Assembly (NCBI GenBank): GCA_046719185.1
Contig: JBDNDK010000101.1
Span: forward strand, 1-8,624
Length of the DNA stretch: 8,624 nucleotides
Source of the DNA: JBDNDK01 sp046719185
Lineage (GTDB): Bacteria; Armatimonadota; UBA5829
Direction: 5' to 3'
Shown: piece by piece, positions 1-7,123 of the stretch
How positions within the stretch are numbered: the stretch's first letter is position 1
How the letters are laid out: every line of letters starts with the position of its first letter
The notes under the pieces: generated by a model
The model's database searches: none
Seen by the model: the letters and a program-made list of their open reading frames with translations, nothing else
Told to the model about the DNA's origin: nothing
Program-made: the position numbers and the translations under genes

Positions 1-318
1 TCCAATATCTAAAATTTTGCAATTATATGATTTATAAAATTTTTTTATATAATCTGCATACAACAAGGCATGTGAAGTTTCTTTCTTTTCTCCGGATTGT
101 GCATTTGCAGCAGTGTAATATTCACCTTGATAATAAATACCAAGTGTTTCATCAGTTGGCCTTGGAGATAGATAAATATGACCGCAATCAGTACATTTAA
201 CAATTCCAAAATGTGTGAGATCAGAAGATATATATTTTTTTCTTTTATATAAATTTACTTTTTTATCTGATGCACAAACTGCACATCTGGGTTCTATAGT
301 TTTAATTTCATTTGTCAT
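1..318 (-). CDS. Class I SAM-dependent methyltransferase with N-terminal zinc ribbon (partial, C-terminus beyond window edge)
   Basis: The first 106 residues are present. The frame opens with ATG at 318-316 and runs off the left edge still open. Seen: two cysteine pairs, C12-x2-C15 and C42-x2-C45, the second in the string CTDCGHIYLSPRPT, which is typical of the zinc-binding head of sugar-pathway methyltransferases. A YYxxEYY-like stretch follows, and the visible part ends in KILDIG, the start of the SAM-binding glycine motif (usually LDIGCG). Family knowledge: such proteins are cytoplasmic and methylate nucleotide-linked sugars or glycan ends, and full length is usually about 300-400 residues, so most of the catalytic domain is missing here. 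The start overlaps the stop of the upstream glycosyltransferase by ATGA (318-315), which suggests translational coupling; an AGGA lies about 11 bases upstream. The substrate is unknown: C-, O- or N-methylation of a sugar are all possible. The methyltransferase call is firm, the pathway role is inferred from the neighbours. Confidence 0.85.
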   Translation of the reverse strand, partial: MTNEIKTIEPRCAVCASDKKVNLYKRKKYISSDLTHFGIVKCTDCGHIYLSPRPTDETLGIYYQGEYYTAANAQSGEKKETSHALLYADYIKKFYKSYNCKILDIG

Positions 319-1235
319 AAAATAGTTTTTCCTGTAAGAAGATGTATTGCAAGCTTGAATTGTCTTTTTGATTCCTCATAATAATTATTTTTTTTATGCA
401 ATAATATATTCTGTAAGGATTTTAATAGTGCCTTAATAGTAAGTAAATATCTTAACAATAATGCACTAAATAAACCATAATGTTTTCTGAAAAACTTTAT
501 TTTACTATCAGCTAATCTTTGCATTGTCTGAATAGGTACTTGAGCACTACTCCTGCCTCCCAAGTGTATTATCTCAGAGTCAGGAACAACCCAAATTTCC
601 CAGCCGACCTTTCTCATTCTATAACACCAATCTGTTTCTTCACTATACATAAACAAATTAGTATCCATCAATCCAATTTGCTCAATAACTTGCCTTTTTA
701 CAAGCAAGCAAGCACCTCCAATCCAATCTGCCTGAAATGGACCTATGTCTTTAAGCTGTTTTGGTTGAGTGATAATCCCATCATAAGTTATTATGCTTCT
801 ATCTATAATTCCTTTGAATTCAGTAATAATTTTGGGAAATTTTGCCCAAGAATATTGAAGTGTTTCATCTTCATTTAGTGTTAAAGGACCTGCTGCTCCG
901 GCATTTACATTGGAATCAAGAAAATTGCAAAGAATAGATAGTGAATTTTCTTTACAAATTGTATCTGAATTCAAAAGCAAAAAATACTCACCAAAAGACA
1001 TCTCAAATGCTTGATTATTTGCATATGCAAAACCTACATTATTATTATTCTGAATAATTTTTATTTTACTTGAGTATTTTTCATTTAGCATTTTTATACT
1101 GTCATCAGTGCTGGCATTATCAACTACAATGATCTCATAATCAATATTATTTGTAGATTTCAAAATAGAAGCTAGACAGTTATCTAAGAGCTCTTTGGTA
1201 TTCCAATTTACTATTGCTATTGATAGTTTCTTCAT
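315..1235 (-). CDS. GT2 glycosyltransferase, rhamnosyltransferase (WbbL)-like
   Basis: 306 residues, a normal length for this family. Seen, in order: the opening strand LSIAIVNWN (residues 4-12), VVDN at 37-40 and STDDS at 42-46 for nucleotide binding, the metal-binding DXD-type triplet in LLLNSDT (86-92), the acceptor-side segment WIGGACLLVKR (171-181), the likely catalytic-base region EETDWCYR (199-206), and HLGG (224-227). These are hallmarks of GT-A fold family 2 enzymes of the WbbL/COG1216 type, which move rhamnose or a similar sugar from a nucleotide donor to a lipid-linked glycan at the inner face of the membrane. The C-terminal third has a hydrophobic patch (about 254-278) that may associate with the membrane. 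The ATG at 1235 is preferred because the first beta strand starts right after it. This places the first 56 bases inside the end of the upstream membrane-protein gene. A GAGGA lies very close to the start. Donor and acceptor sugars cannot be read from the sequence. Confidence 0.9.
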   Translation of the reverse strand: MKKLSIAIVNWNTKELLDNCLASILKSTNNIDYEIIVVDNASTDDSIKMLNEKYSSKIKIIQNNNNVGFAYANNQAFEMSFGEYFLLLNSDTICKENSLSILCNFLDSNVNAGAAGPLTLNEDETLQYSWAKFPKIITEFKGIIDRSIITYDGIITQPKQLKDIGPFQADWIGGACLLVKRQVIEQIGLMDTNLFMYSEETDWCYRMRKVGWEIWVVPDSEIIHLGGRSSAQVPIQTMQRLADSKIKFFRKHYGLFSALLLRYLLTIKALLKSLQNILLHKKNNYYEESKRQFKLAIHLLTGKTIL

Positions 1236-2643
1236 ATTCCTCAGAAAGATTAATTCTCACATGTGCAATTGCAAGTCCCCAGTAAATCCATGAGTATACG
1301 GTGCAAGAAAACATCACAAGTCCACCATTATGATATGTTGGAAATATATAATCACCAATAAATGCAGTAGCAGAGATTCCCACAGTATGTGCTAATGCAG
1401 CTGCAAGATAATTTTTTGTTAGTCCATCAGGTGCCTTTTTATAATAATGATACATCCATCTAAAACCAGATATTAAAATTAATAGTAGCAATATCAATCC
1501 GGGAAAACCCATTTCAGCCAATGCTTGTGAGTATGTTCCATGAGCAGATGAATATCCTGTTGTTCCCCATAAATCACCATAATGGAAAGAATTATATGTT
1601 CTATAATTACCAACCCCAACTCCTAATGGGAATTTAGTTGCATATTTTATACCACCCCTTAAAAGTGCAAATCTGTCATAATCGCCTTCTTCATTAGATG
1701 CATGTATAATATGAGAATCAATATAACTCCAGTTTATAGTTGCCAAAATAGCAATGATAACCAATGCAACGGCAAATAATTTTTTACTTTTTAAAAATAC
1801 AACAAATCCTAGGCTAACTAACAAACCAAACCAGCCCGAAACCCAAGAAATAGCTTTGAAAAATATTAATAATATTGAAGTTGATGTAACTATTATTCCA
1901 AGAATCCTAAATATTGGTTTTACATTTTTTTCTAATATTAGAAATGTCATAAAGCATATTGGCATATATGTCATTAATGGCCACCATGGTGCTTGCACGG
2001 GGATTCTATAACCAGTCAATGCATTAAAGATATTAAATAATGCCGGCACAAGAAATAGATATGTAGATATTTTAAGCCATTTAGCATTACTGATTGTTGT
2101 AGCTATCATAACCATAGCACATACACTCAATAGCCGAAGGCCAAATTCAATTATATTTACATGAATATGTTGATGATCTTTGTTTATAACTGGATCCCAG
2201 AATAAATGAGTGTGTATTATATTTAATATAGTGTAAAACAGATAGATACCACAAGGAATATAAAAAGCAGAGCTGATTCTGTTTTTTGGAAGAGATTGTA
2301 ATAGATATCTAGCACACCAAATAGCAAACATAAATCCAAGCATTATTTGGCTTACATATAAACCTTTACCATAACCTGAACCTCCAACAGCAAGATCCGG
2401 AGTTCTACCCCACGGTATGAAAGCAATTAATACATAAAAAAGCAGTGCTGATTCAAATTGCCAGCCAATTAATAATGTAAGGAATATCCCCATTATAATT
2501 GCAGCAATATAATATGAATTTGCAGCAGCTGAAAAAATGCCTATAGCAATACCTGCAACAACAGTAACAGCAATTGCTTTACTTACAGATGCTATTTTTT
2601 CTGGTGTCCAATCCTTATTTGTAATAAGGTTCTTATTTTGCAT
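1180..2643 (-). CDS. O-antigen ligase / polymerase-like membrane protein (Wzy_C domain family)
   Basis: 487 residues and strongly hydrophobic, with about 12-14 likely membrane segments (for example around 23-38, 43-60, 63-77, 95-115, 124-144, 165-183, 190-208, 223-237, 245-284, 286-303, 381-396, 410-428, 441-461). Between about 304 and 380 lies one long polar loop holding the family signature: DRFALLRGG (323-331), PLGVGVGNY (339-347), a histidine in SSAHGTY (365-371), then LAEMGFPGL (375-383). In WaaL/Wzy_C proteins the outward loop carries arginine and histidine residues needed for activity; R324, R329 and H368 are the candidates here. The role is either transfer of finished glycan from the lipid carrier to its acceptor or polymerisation of repeat units; sequence alone does not separate ligase from polymerase. 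The start at ATG 2643 is supported by AGGT 8 bases upstream. The hydrophilic tail after the last membrane segment (about residues 463-487) overlaps the next gene by 56 bases. Confidence 0.85.
   Translation of the reverse strand: MQNKNLITNKDWTPEKIASVSKAIAVTVVAGIAIGIFSAAANSYYIAAIIMGIFLTLLIGWQFESALLFYVLIAFIPWGRTPDLAVGGSGYGKGLYVSQIMLGFMFAIWCARYLLQSLPKNRISSAFYIPCGIYLFYTILNIIHTHLFWDPVINKDHQHIHVNIIEFGLRLLSVCAMVMIATTISNAKWLKISTYLFLVPALFNIFNALTGYRIPVQAPWWPLMTYMPICFMTFLILEKNVKPIFRILGIIVTSTSILLIFFKAISWVSGWFGLLVSLGFVVFLKSKKLFAVALVIIAILATINWSYIDSHIIHASNEEGDYDRFALLRGGIKYATKFPLGVGVGNYRTYNSFHYGDLWGTTGYSSAHGTYSQALAEMGFPGLILLLLILISGFRWMYHYYKKAPDGLTKNYLAAALAHTVGISATAFIGDYIFPTYHNGGLVMFSCTVYSWIYWGLAIAHVRINLSEEYEETINSNSKLEYQRALR
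1238..1242 (-). promoter_or_regulatory. Probable ribosome binding site of the WbbL-like GT2 gene
   Basis: On the minus strand GAGGA sits just before ATG at 1235, leaving only 2-3 bases of spacing. That is shorter than usual, and the site lies inside the coding sequence of the upstream gene, so initiation probably relies partly on ribosomes already translating the membrane-protein gene. Confidence 0.4.
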
Positions 2644-2718
2644 TAATATCTACCTAAAAATTTTATCATTATGTTGCTATTTTAATTTATTCCACTTCTA
2701 AAAGCATGAATATATTAT
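2644..2718. other. 75-base intergenic gap, the longest non-coding stretch in the window
   Basis: AT-rich spacer between the GT4-like gene stop and the ligase-like gene start. Apart from the AGGT ribosome site (2652-2655) I see no hairpin with a T-run that would act as a terminator and no clear promoter; a TAAAAT on the minus strand at 2684-2679 lacks a good partner box. Transcription probably reads through. Confidence 0.5.
2652..2655 (-). promoter_or_regulatory. Ribosome binding site of the O-antigen ligase-like gene
   Basis: AGGT on the minus strand, followed by 8 bases to the ATG at 2643. Together with the 75-base gap before it, this is the one gene in the window that appears to start independently of its upstream neighbour, and the site supports the chosen start. 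Confidence 0.5.
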
Positions 2719-3930
2719 TCAGTTACCTGTTGAATGTTTTATTTTATAATTGTTATAAATTACTTCTACAAATTTATTTCCTATTATTTTCCAATCATAA
2801 TTTTCAACAACCAATTTTCTAGCATTTGCTCTAAGTTCAGAAACTAGTATTTTATCATTTAGAATTTTATCAATTGCATTTGAAAAATCGTTTGGATTAT
2901 CTGCAATTAACACTTCTTTATTATTATGGGCATTTATACCTTCAATTCCAATACTACTACTTACAACCGGTACACCCTGAGCCATTGCTTCAAGAATTTT
3001 CAATCTGCTGCCGCCGCCATCCTTTAATGGGACAATACAAGCTGATGATTTCTTTAATATTTCTGGCATTGATTTTATATATCCTGTTAAAATTATGCCA
3101 TTATGATTTTCAAAATAAGATACATCTACACTATCTGTTTTGCCTGTAACATATAATTTCAAATTGGGATATTTGTTTTTTAACAGAGGATAAATTTCAT
3201 CTGCATAATATTTAACTGCATAATAGTTTGCTGAGTATGTTAATGCACCATTATAAATTATTGTGTTAATATCAGGATCCCAATTGTCATAATCATATAT
3301 TGATGTTTCAACACCATTAGGAATAACTTCTATGTTCAAATCTCGCTTAGCAATCTTCTGTATCAATATCTTGTCATTGTTAGATACTTCTGTTATAACA
3401 TCAAACCAGCTACAAACCTTATATTCCCATTTTGAATATTTTTTCCACCCCAATTCAGCTTTTAATTTTTTTATTGGATTATTTATTTTTTCAGCAGCTC
3501 TCTTTAATATTGCATATTCACAATTATGTTGTTCTAATACTAATAATGTATTTGTGTTTTTTGGGATATAATCAACCATTCCCATAGTGGATACTATAAT
3601 CACATCAGGGTTAATATCTTTTGCTGCAATATCTACAGCATTAGCAACTTTTTTATCATATGTATCTATAAATGATCTGGGTTTCGTAGAAAAATACCCT
3701 AAAAGAGATTTAATAGTGTTTGGTTTATATTTTTTGATTTTGTGAAGTGAATGGATACTACAAATATTCTTAATATGATTTAGATGCTCTTGTTCTGGTT
3801 CTTCTTGATATAAAGATACTAAATGGATATCTTCTTTTTCACATAACGCCTTTAGAAGATAATATGTCCTAATTTTTGCTCCATTATCTGGTGGATAAGG
3901 AAACCAAGATGCAAGGAACAATATTTTCAT
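2719..3930 (-). CDS. GT4-type glycosyltransferase, Stp1/PEP-CTERM-associated-like
   Basis: 403 residues, GT-B fold by pattern. Seen: the N-terminal donor-domain start MKILFLASWFPYPPDNGAKI with the glycine loop (residues 10-18) and RTYYLLKAL (21-29); VIPNGVE (202-208) at the hinge; YNGALTYSANYYAV (226-239) opening the second domain; and the nucleotide-sugar segment PLKDGGGSRLKILEAMAQG (301-319) followed by VPVVSS. The GGGSRxKxLEAMAxGxP form keeps the second glutamate (E314) but has glycine where the classical E-x7-E motif has its first glutamate. That variant is common in the sugar transferases described as Stp1 (TIGR03087-like) and in relatives, so it is not a defect. Role: retaining-type sugar transfer to the growing lipid-linked glycan in the cytoplasm; donor unknown. 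Its ATG overlaps the stop of the upstream GT2 gene as ATGA (3930-3927). A 75-base gap separates its TGA stop from the next gene. Confidence 0.88.
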   Translation of the reverse strand: MKILFLASWFPYPPDNGAKIRTYYLLKALCEKEDIHLVSLYQEEPEQEHLNHIKNICSIHSLHKIKKYKPNTIKSLLGYFSTKPRSFIDTYDKKVANAVDIAAKDINPDVIIVSTMGMVDYIPKNTNTLLVLEQHNCEYAILKRAAEKINNPIKKLKAELGWKKYSKWEYKVCSWFDVITEVSNNDKILIQKIAKRDLNIEVIPNGVETSIYDYDNWDPDINTIIYNGALTYSANYYAVKYYADEIYPLLKNKYPNLKLYVTGKTDSVDVSYFENHNGIILTGYIKSMPEILKKSSACIVPLKDGGGSRLKILEAMAQGVPVVSSSIGIEGINAHNNKEVLIADNPNDFSNAIDKILNDKILVSELRANARKLVVENYDWKIIGNKFVEVIYNNYKIKHSTGN

Positions 3931-4844
3931 TTTTTAAAGCTCACTCTAGAAATTATATCTTTATCAGATAATACTCTATATGTTTTATCTCTTTCTAATA
4001 GTTCCAAAGCTTCATACTTTCTAGCAATTGCATCTTTGTATCCAAGAATAAAATTATATTTTTTTACTATTTTCCATTTCATCAACACTAATGGCATATA
4101 TAACCTCTGCTGTAGTTGCATTTTTTTATCTTCGAAATTTTTCCATATAAAAAATAATCTGTTTCTTGATACAACTCTATCCTTTTTTCTCATTGGATTT
4201 TTTGAAATAGTTTGAGAATGGAGATGGTGAACATATACTTTAGGATTTACTAAGCTTTTCCATCCTCTTTTCCAAGCCCTATAACCCAAATCAGAATCTT
4301 CAAAATAATAAGGCAAGAATATTTTTTCAAATCCAAATAGCTTATCCAACATTTCTTTTTTGTAGAGAGCACAGCATGCAGTGCTAAATAGAATTTCTGA
4401 TGTCTCTTTTGGTGTTGGTTTACAATCATTAAAAAACATTCCATGATGCCAAATAAATTTTTGATTTGATTCATCATGATTGTTAAATAATGGTCTTATA
4501 ATTGATGGGCACACTGAAAAAACATCATCTTGTGATATAGTATCAATTAATGTCTTAATAATGGGAACAACAATTTCCACATCTGTATTCAATAGCAAAA
4601 TATATTCAGCATTTGATTGATTTATTCCAACATTGACAGTTTCAGAAAAACCTGTGTTTGTGGGTTTTTCTATTAGATTAATGTCTGGATATTCAGCTTT
4701 TATTACATCAATACTGTCATCCTTGCTCTTATCATCTACAATTGTGATTATGGCATTCTCTGAGTGCTCAATAACGCTAGGTAAGAATTTTCTTATTAAC
4801 TCAGCTCCATTATAGTTAGGTATAATAATTTCCACATTATCCAT
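3927..4844 (-). CDS. GT2 family glycosyltransferase
   Basis: 305 residues, full length for a single-domain GT-A enzyme. Seen: first strand VEIIIPNYNG (4-13), IVDDKSKDDS (35-44) with the nucleotide-binding aspartates, TGFSETVNVG (64-73), the metal-binding segment LLLNTDVE (83-90), and YYFEDSDLGYRAWKRGWK (179-196) containing the probable catalytic acidic residues E182/D183/D185. Histidines follow in VHHLHS (205-210). The C-terminal 80 residues are basic and rich in aromatics, likely for membrane or acceptor contact. It differs clearly from the other GT2 at 315-1235, so it probably makes a different linkage. Its start overlaps the end of the preceding gene by 8 bases (4837-4844) and its TGA overlaps the next ATG, so it looks translationally coupled on both sides; no good ribosome site precedes it. 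The donor sugar cannot be told from the sequence. Confidence 0.9.
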   Translation of the reverse strand: MDNVEIIIPNYNGAELIRKFLPSVIEHSENAIITIVDDKSKDDSIDVIKAEYPDINLIEKPTNTGFSETVNVGINQSNAEYILLLNTDVEIVVPIIKTLIDTISQDDVFSVCPSIIRPLFNNHDESNQKFIWHHGMFFNDCKPTPKETSEILFSTACCALYKKEMLDKLFGFEKIFLPYYFEDSDLGYRAWKRGWKSLVNPKVYVHHLHSQTISKNPMRKKDRVVSRNRLFFIWKNFEDKKMQLQQRLYMPLVLMKWKIVKKYNFILGYKDAIARKYEALELLERDKTYRVLSDKDIISRVSFKK

Positions 4845-5961
4845 AAAATGAACCCATTTCTCTTCTTGCTCTTTTTATAGTTTCAAGTAATGCAGATGAA
4901 TATATATTATCCCAAGAAAAAATATGTCTATTCTCAAAAACACTATTTTTCCAATTGTCTATAATATCTTTATTATCAGTTATATATGAAAATGCTGAAG
5001 TGAAGTCATTTATATCCCACGTCATACCAAAATTGTATTTTTTTATATAACTTCCTGTTTCATCTACATTGCTGCATAAAATAGGTGTTCCAAGAGAAAG
5101 ATAAAATGGCAGTTTTGTAGCAAATGCAAGCTGATAATATCCAGATTGAGGATAGGGGATTAGTCCAATATCACATTTTGATAATATATTACTAGCCCCA
5201 TCATTTGTTTTAGATCCATAATATATTATTCTTCTATCATCATATTCTTCTCTAATCCATTCTCCATACAAACCACAAATATGAAGTTCAATATTTTGTC
5301 TATCCGCACTAAGAAAAGATTCTATTAATTCCTTTATGCCTCTTTCTTTATTCAAACTGCCAGCGTATGCGAACTTTAAAACATCGCTTATTGGTTTTTT
5401 CTTAGAAACTGCTTCCTTTGAGTATCCATTAAGGGCAATAATTATTTTATAGTTTTCAATTGAATATTTATCCATGATTAAATTCGATAGATTTTTAGAG
5501 CACACCCATAAATAGTTTGAGTTAGAAAATATTTTCTTGTCAAACTTCATAAGTGTTTTAGGATTCATTTCAAGTTTGAATCCAAGATCATTATATTGGA
5601 ATGCAGGCAAATCCATTATATCTATGATAATATCAAAAGCATATTTTTCAGATGCTTTTTTAAGTTTTCTACTGAAGATGTTACTTAGCATATAAAAAAT
5701 CGTAACTTTATGTTGCCAATAAAATGGATATGAAGGATAATTTAACACAACAAAATCAGGCTGTTTATACGAAATTTCATTTATTATTTCAGATGGTCTT
5801 TTTAGTTTTCCTAAAAAATTACTTTTAAAATTATTATTACAAACTAATATATTTTCACTTCTCTTTTTGACAAGGAAATTTGACAATGCATCTTCTCTAT
5901 TTGTGCCACCATCAACAACATCTTTTCTTGTAAAATTTGTTATATGTATAATTTTATTCAT
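4837..5961 (-). CDS. GT-B (GT4-like) glycosyltransferase, divergent, second of a tandem pair
   Basis: 374 residues from ATG at 5961. A TTG nine bases upstream (5970) is in frame, but I prefer the ATG because MNKIIHITNF starts the first beta strand and sits one base after the upstream stop. Seen: YPSYPFYW (75-82), IIIDIMDLPA (111-120), LWVCSKNL (151-158), ALNGYS (176-181) at the hinge, FAYAGSLNKERG (197-208) opening the donor domain, ILSKCDIGLIPYP (259-271), then FATKLPFYLSLGTPIL (280-295). The C-terminus has WDNIY (350-354). These blocks line up with the gene just upstream, so the two look like diverged duplicates. The odd point: where relatives read KLxEYxxxG, this protein has KLPFYLSLG, with F286 replacing the conserved nucleotide-sugar-binding glutamate. 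It may still be an active transferase with altered donor binding. It overlaps the following GT2 gene by 8 bases. Family placement is good; activity and donor are uncertain. Confidence 0.8.
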   Translation of the reverse strand: MNKIIHITNFTRKDVVDGGTNREDALSNFLVKKRSENILVCNNNFKSNFLGKLKRPSEIINEISYKQPDFVVLNYPSYPFYWQHKVTIFYMLSNIFSRKLKKASEKYAFDIIIDIMDLPAFQYNDLGFKLEMNPKTLMKFDKKIFSNSNYLWVCSKNLSNLIMDKYSIENYKIIIALNGYSKEAVSKKKPISDVLKFAYAGSLNKERGIKELIESFLSADRQNIELHICGLYGEWIREEYDDRRIIYYGSKTNDGASNILSKCDIGLIPYPQSGYYQLAFATKLPFYLSLGTPILCSNVDETGSYIKKYNFGMTWDINDFTSAFSYITDNKDIIDNWKNSVFENRHIFSWDNIYSSALLETIKRARREMGSFYG

Positions 5962-5962
5962 A

Positions 5963-7081
5963 TCAATCAATTTTTAGATTTAGTTTTTTAAGCATTTCAA
6001 AATATGCATTATCATATATATTATCCCAAAGCATTGATTCTGAATGTTTTATAGAATTATTTTTCATATTTTCTATAATATCAGGATTATTGGCTATATA
6101 ATTAATTTGTTCAACCCATTTATCAATTGTTACTGCAAAACCAATTTCTCTTTCTAAAATAAAATCTTTTATAACAGGACAATCTGTAGCTAATATTGAT
6201 AGACCACATTGCACATACTCCCCCAATTTTGTTGGAAAATTTATATCAAAATAAGGATTTCTAGGAAGAGGCAGCATTCCAATGTCAGATTGAGATAAAA
6301 TATTCATAATTTCAGATCTTGGCATTTCAGGTCTAACTTCAATATGTTTTGGTAGATTTATTTTTTTAAGCCATTCAGAATTTGGTCCTACTAAAGTAAA
6401 TGAAACTTTGGGATTATCAACATCACAAAGTATATTTATTACTTTTCTTATATTCCTTGGTCCATCAGACAAATCACCAGTATACACAAAACTTATTTTT
6501 GATTTATCTTTTATTTTCTTATGTGATACATTTGATGGAAAAGATCCATTTAATACAGTTCTTAGTTTATTTTTATCTATTCCATATCTTGTAATAGCAT
6601 CTATTCCATAACCTGGTGAAGATGTCCATATTTCATCAGGTGAGTTAAAGACTAACTGTTCAAATTGATAAAATAAATCTTTGCTATATGTTGTCTGTTC
6701 CCATAAAAGCATGTCCCTATAATCAAGAATTATTTTAATATCTTCTTTTTTACAATATTTAGTTAGCATTTTTGCAAACATTATGCTTCTTCTTAAATCA
6801 GTTGTTCTATCAAGACTCCAAAAAAAAGGATAGGTGGGATATTGAAGATAAATAATATTGGGATTAAGACTTTTTAATTCAGATAACAATGTATATGGTC
6901 TAAATAGCCTATATATTTTGCTTGCATACCATTTTACATTTTGAACTTCTAAAACTTTTCCATTATGTCTCTCAATAAATTGTTGGTATGCGGTCATTCT
7001 TGCTGTAAAAAGCTTTTGTGAAACATCATCTGCTGTTTTTGATGTTGTCCATTTTTTATTGTAGATTAGTATGTTATTCAT
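5963..7081 (-). CDS. GT-B (GT4-like) glycosyltransferase, first of a tandem pair
   Basis: 372 residues, a usual length for a GT-B enzyme. Seen: MNNILIYNKKW at the N-terminus, YPTYPFFW (81-88), IILDYRDMLLWE (117-128), IWTSSPGYG (151-159), TVLNGS (175-180), FVYTGDLSDGPRN (198-210) opening the donor-binding domain, TLVGPNSEW (229-237), ILSQSDIGMLPLP (261-273), and NFPTKLGEYVQCGLSIL (281-297). E288 in the KLGEY segment matches the glutamate that contacts the donor nucleotide sugar in GT4 relatives; the first glutamate of a classical E-x7-E motif is absent, as in many enzymes with a PTKLxEY segment. The C-terminal WDNIYDNAYFE recurs in the next gene. The TGA stop is followed after one base by the ATG of its likely paralogue. 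Upstream lies a 42-base gap to the preceding gene, with no convincing ribosome site. Probably transfers a sugar in the cytoplasm to the lipid-linked glycan; donor unknown. Confidence 0.83.
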   Translation of the reverse strand: MNNILIYNKKWTTSKTADDVSQKLFTARMTAYQQFIERHNGKVLEVQNVKWYASKIYRLFRPYTLLSELKSLNPNIIYLQYPTYPFFWSLDRTTDLRRSIMFAKMLTKYCKKEDIKIILDYRDMLLWEQTTYSKDLFYQFEQLVFNSPDEIWTSSPGYGIDAITRYGIDKNKLRTVLNGSFPSNVSHKKIKDKSKISFVYTGDLSDGPRNIRKVINILCDVDNPKVSFTLVGPNSEWLKKINLPKHIEVRPEMPRSEIMNILSQSDIGMLPLPRNPYFDINFPTKLGEYVQCGLSILATDCPVIKDFILEREIGFAVTIDKWVEQINYIANNPDIIENMKNNSIKHSESMLWDNIYDNAYFEMLKKLNLKID

Positions 7082-7123
7082 ATGTAATATTTATATTTTT
7101 TTATACATTTATTATGCCTTAAA

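Noticed and set aside
519..878. Open frame of 119 codons on the plus strand
   Set aside because: It lies wholly antisense to the WbbL-like GT2 gene, its translation shows no domain pattern, and AT-rich coding DNA readily leaves such antisense frames open.
1754..2011. Plus-strand open frame of 85 codons antisense to the ligase-like gene
   Set aside because: Shadow of the membrane-protein coding sequence with no recognisable motif and no independent support.
2679..2684. TAAAAT on the minus strand as a promoter -10 box for the ligase-like gene
   Set aside because: Such hexamers are frequent in DNA this AT-rich, and no TTGACA-like box lies 16-18 bases upstream; the nearest candidate is very poor.
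4250..4477. 75-codon minus-strand frame inside the GT2 gene
   Set aside because: It overlaps the conserved FEDSD region of the GT2 gene in another frame; the GT2 frame carries all the family motifs, so this is an out-of-frame shadow.
5962..5970. TTG start at 5970 for the 4837-5961 gene, adding three residues
   Set aside because: TTG is a weaker start, has no ribosome site at the right distance, and would create an overlap; ATG at 5961 directly precedes the first beta strand.
6400..6611. Two overlapping plus-strand open frames of 64-67 codons
   Set aside because: Both are antisense to a well-supported glycosyltransferase, and their hydrophobic look follows from the complement of lysine- and asparagine-rich coding.
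7082..7123. The 42-base gap as a terminator or promoter site
   Set aside because: It is simply A/T-rich with no inverted repeat followed by a T-run and no paired promoter boxes.
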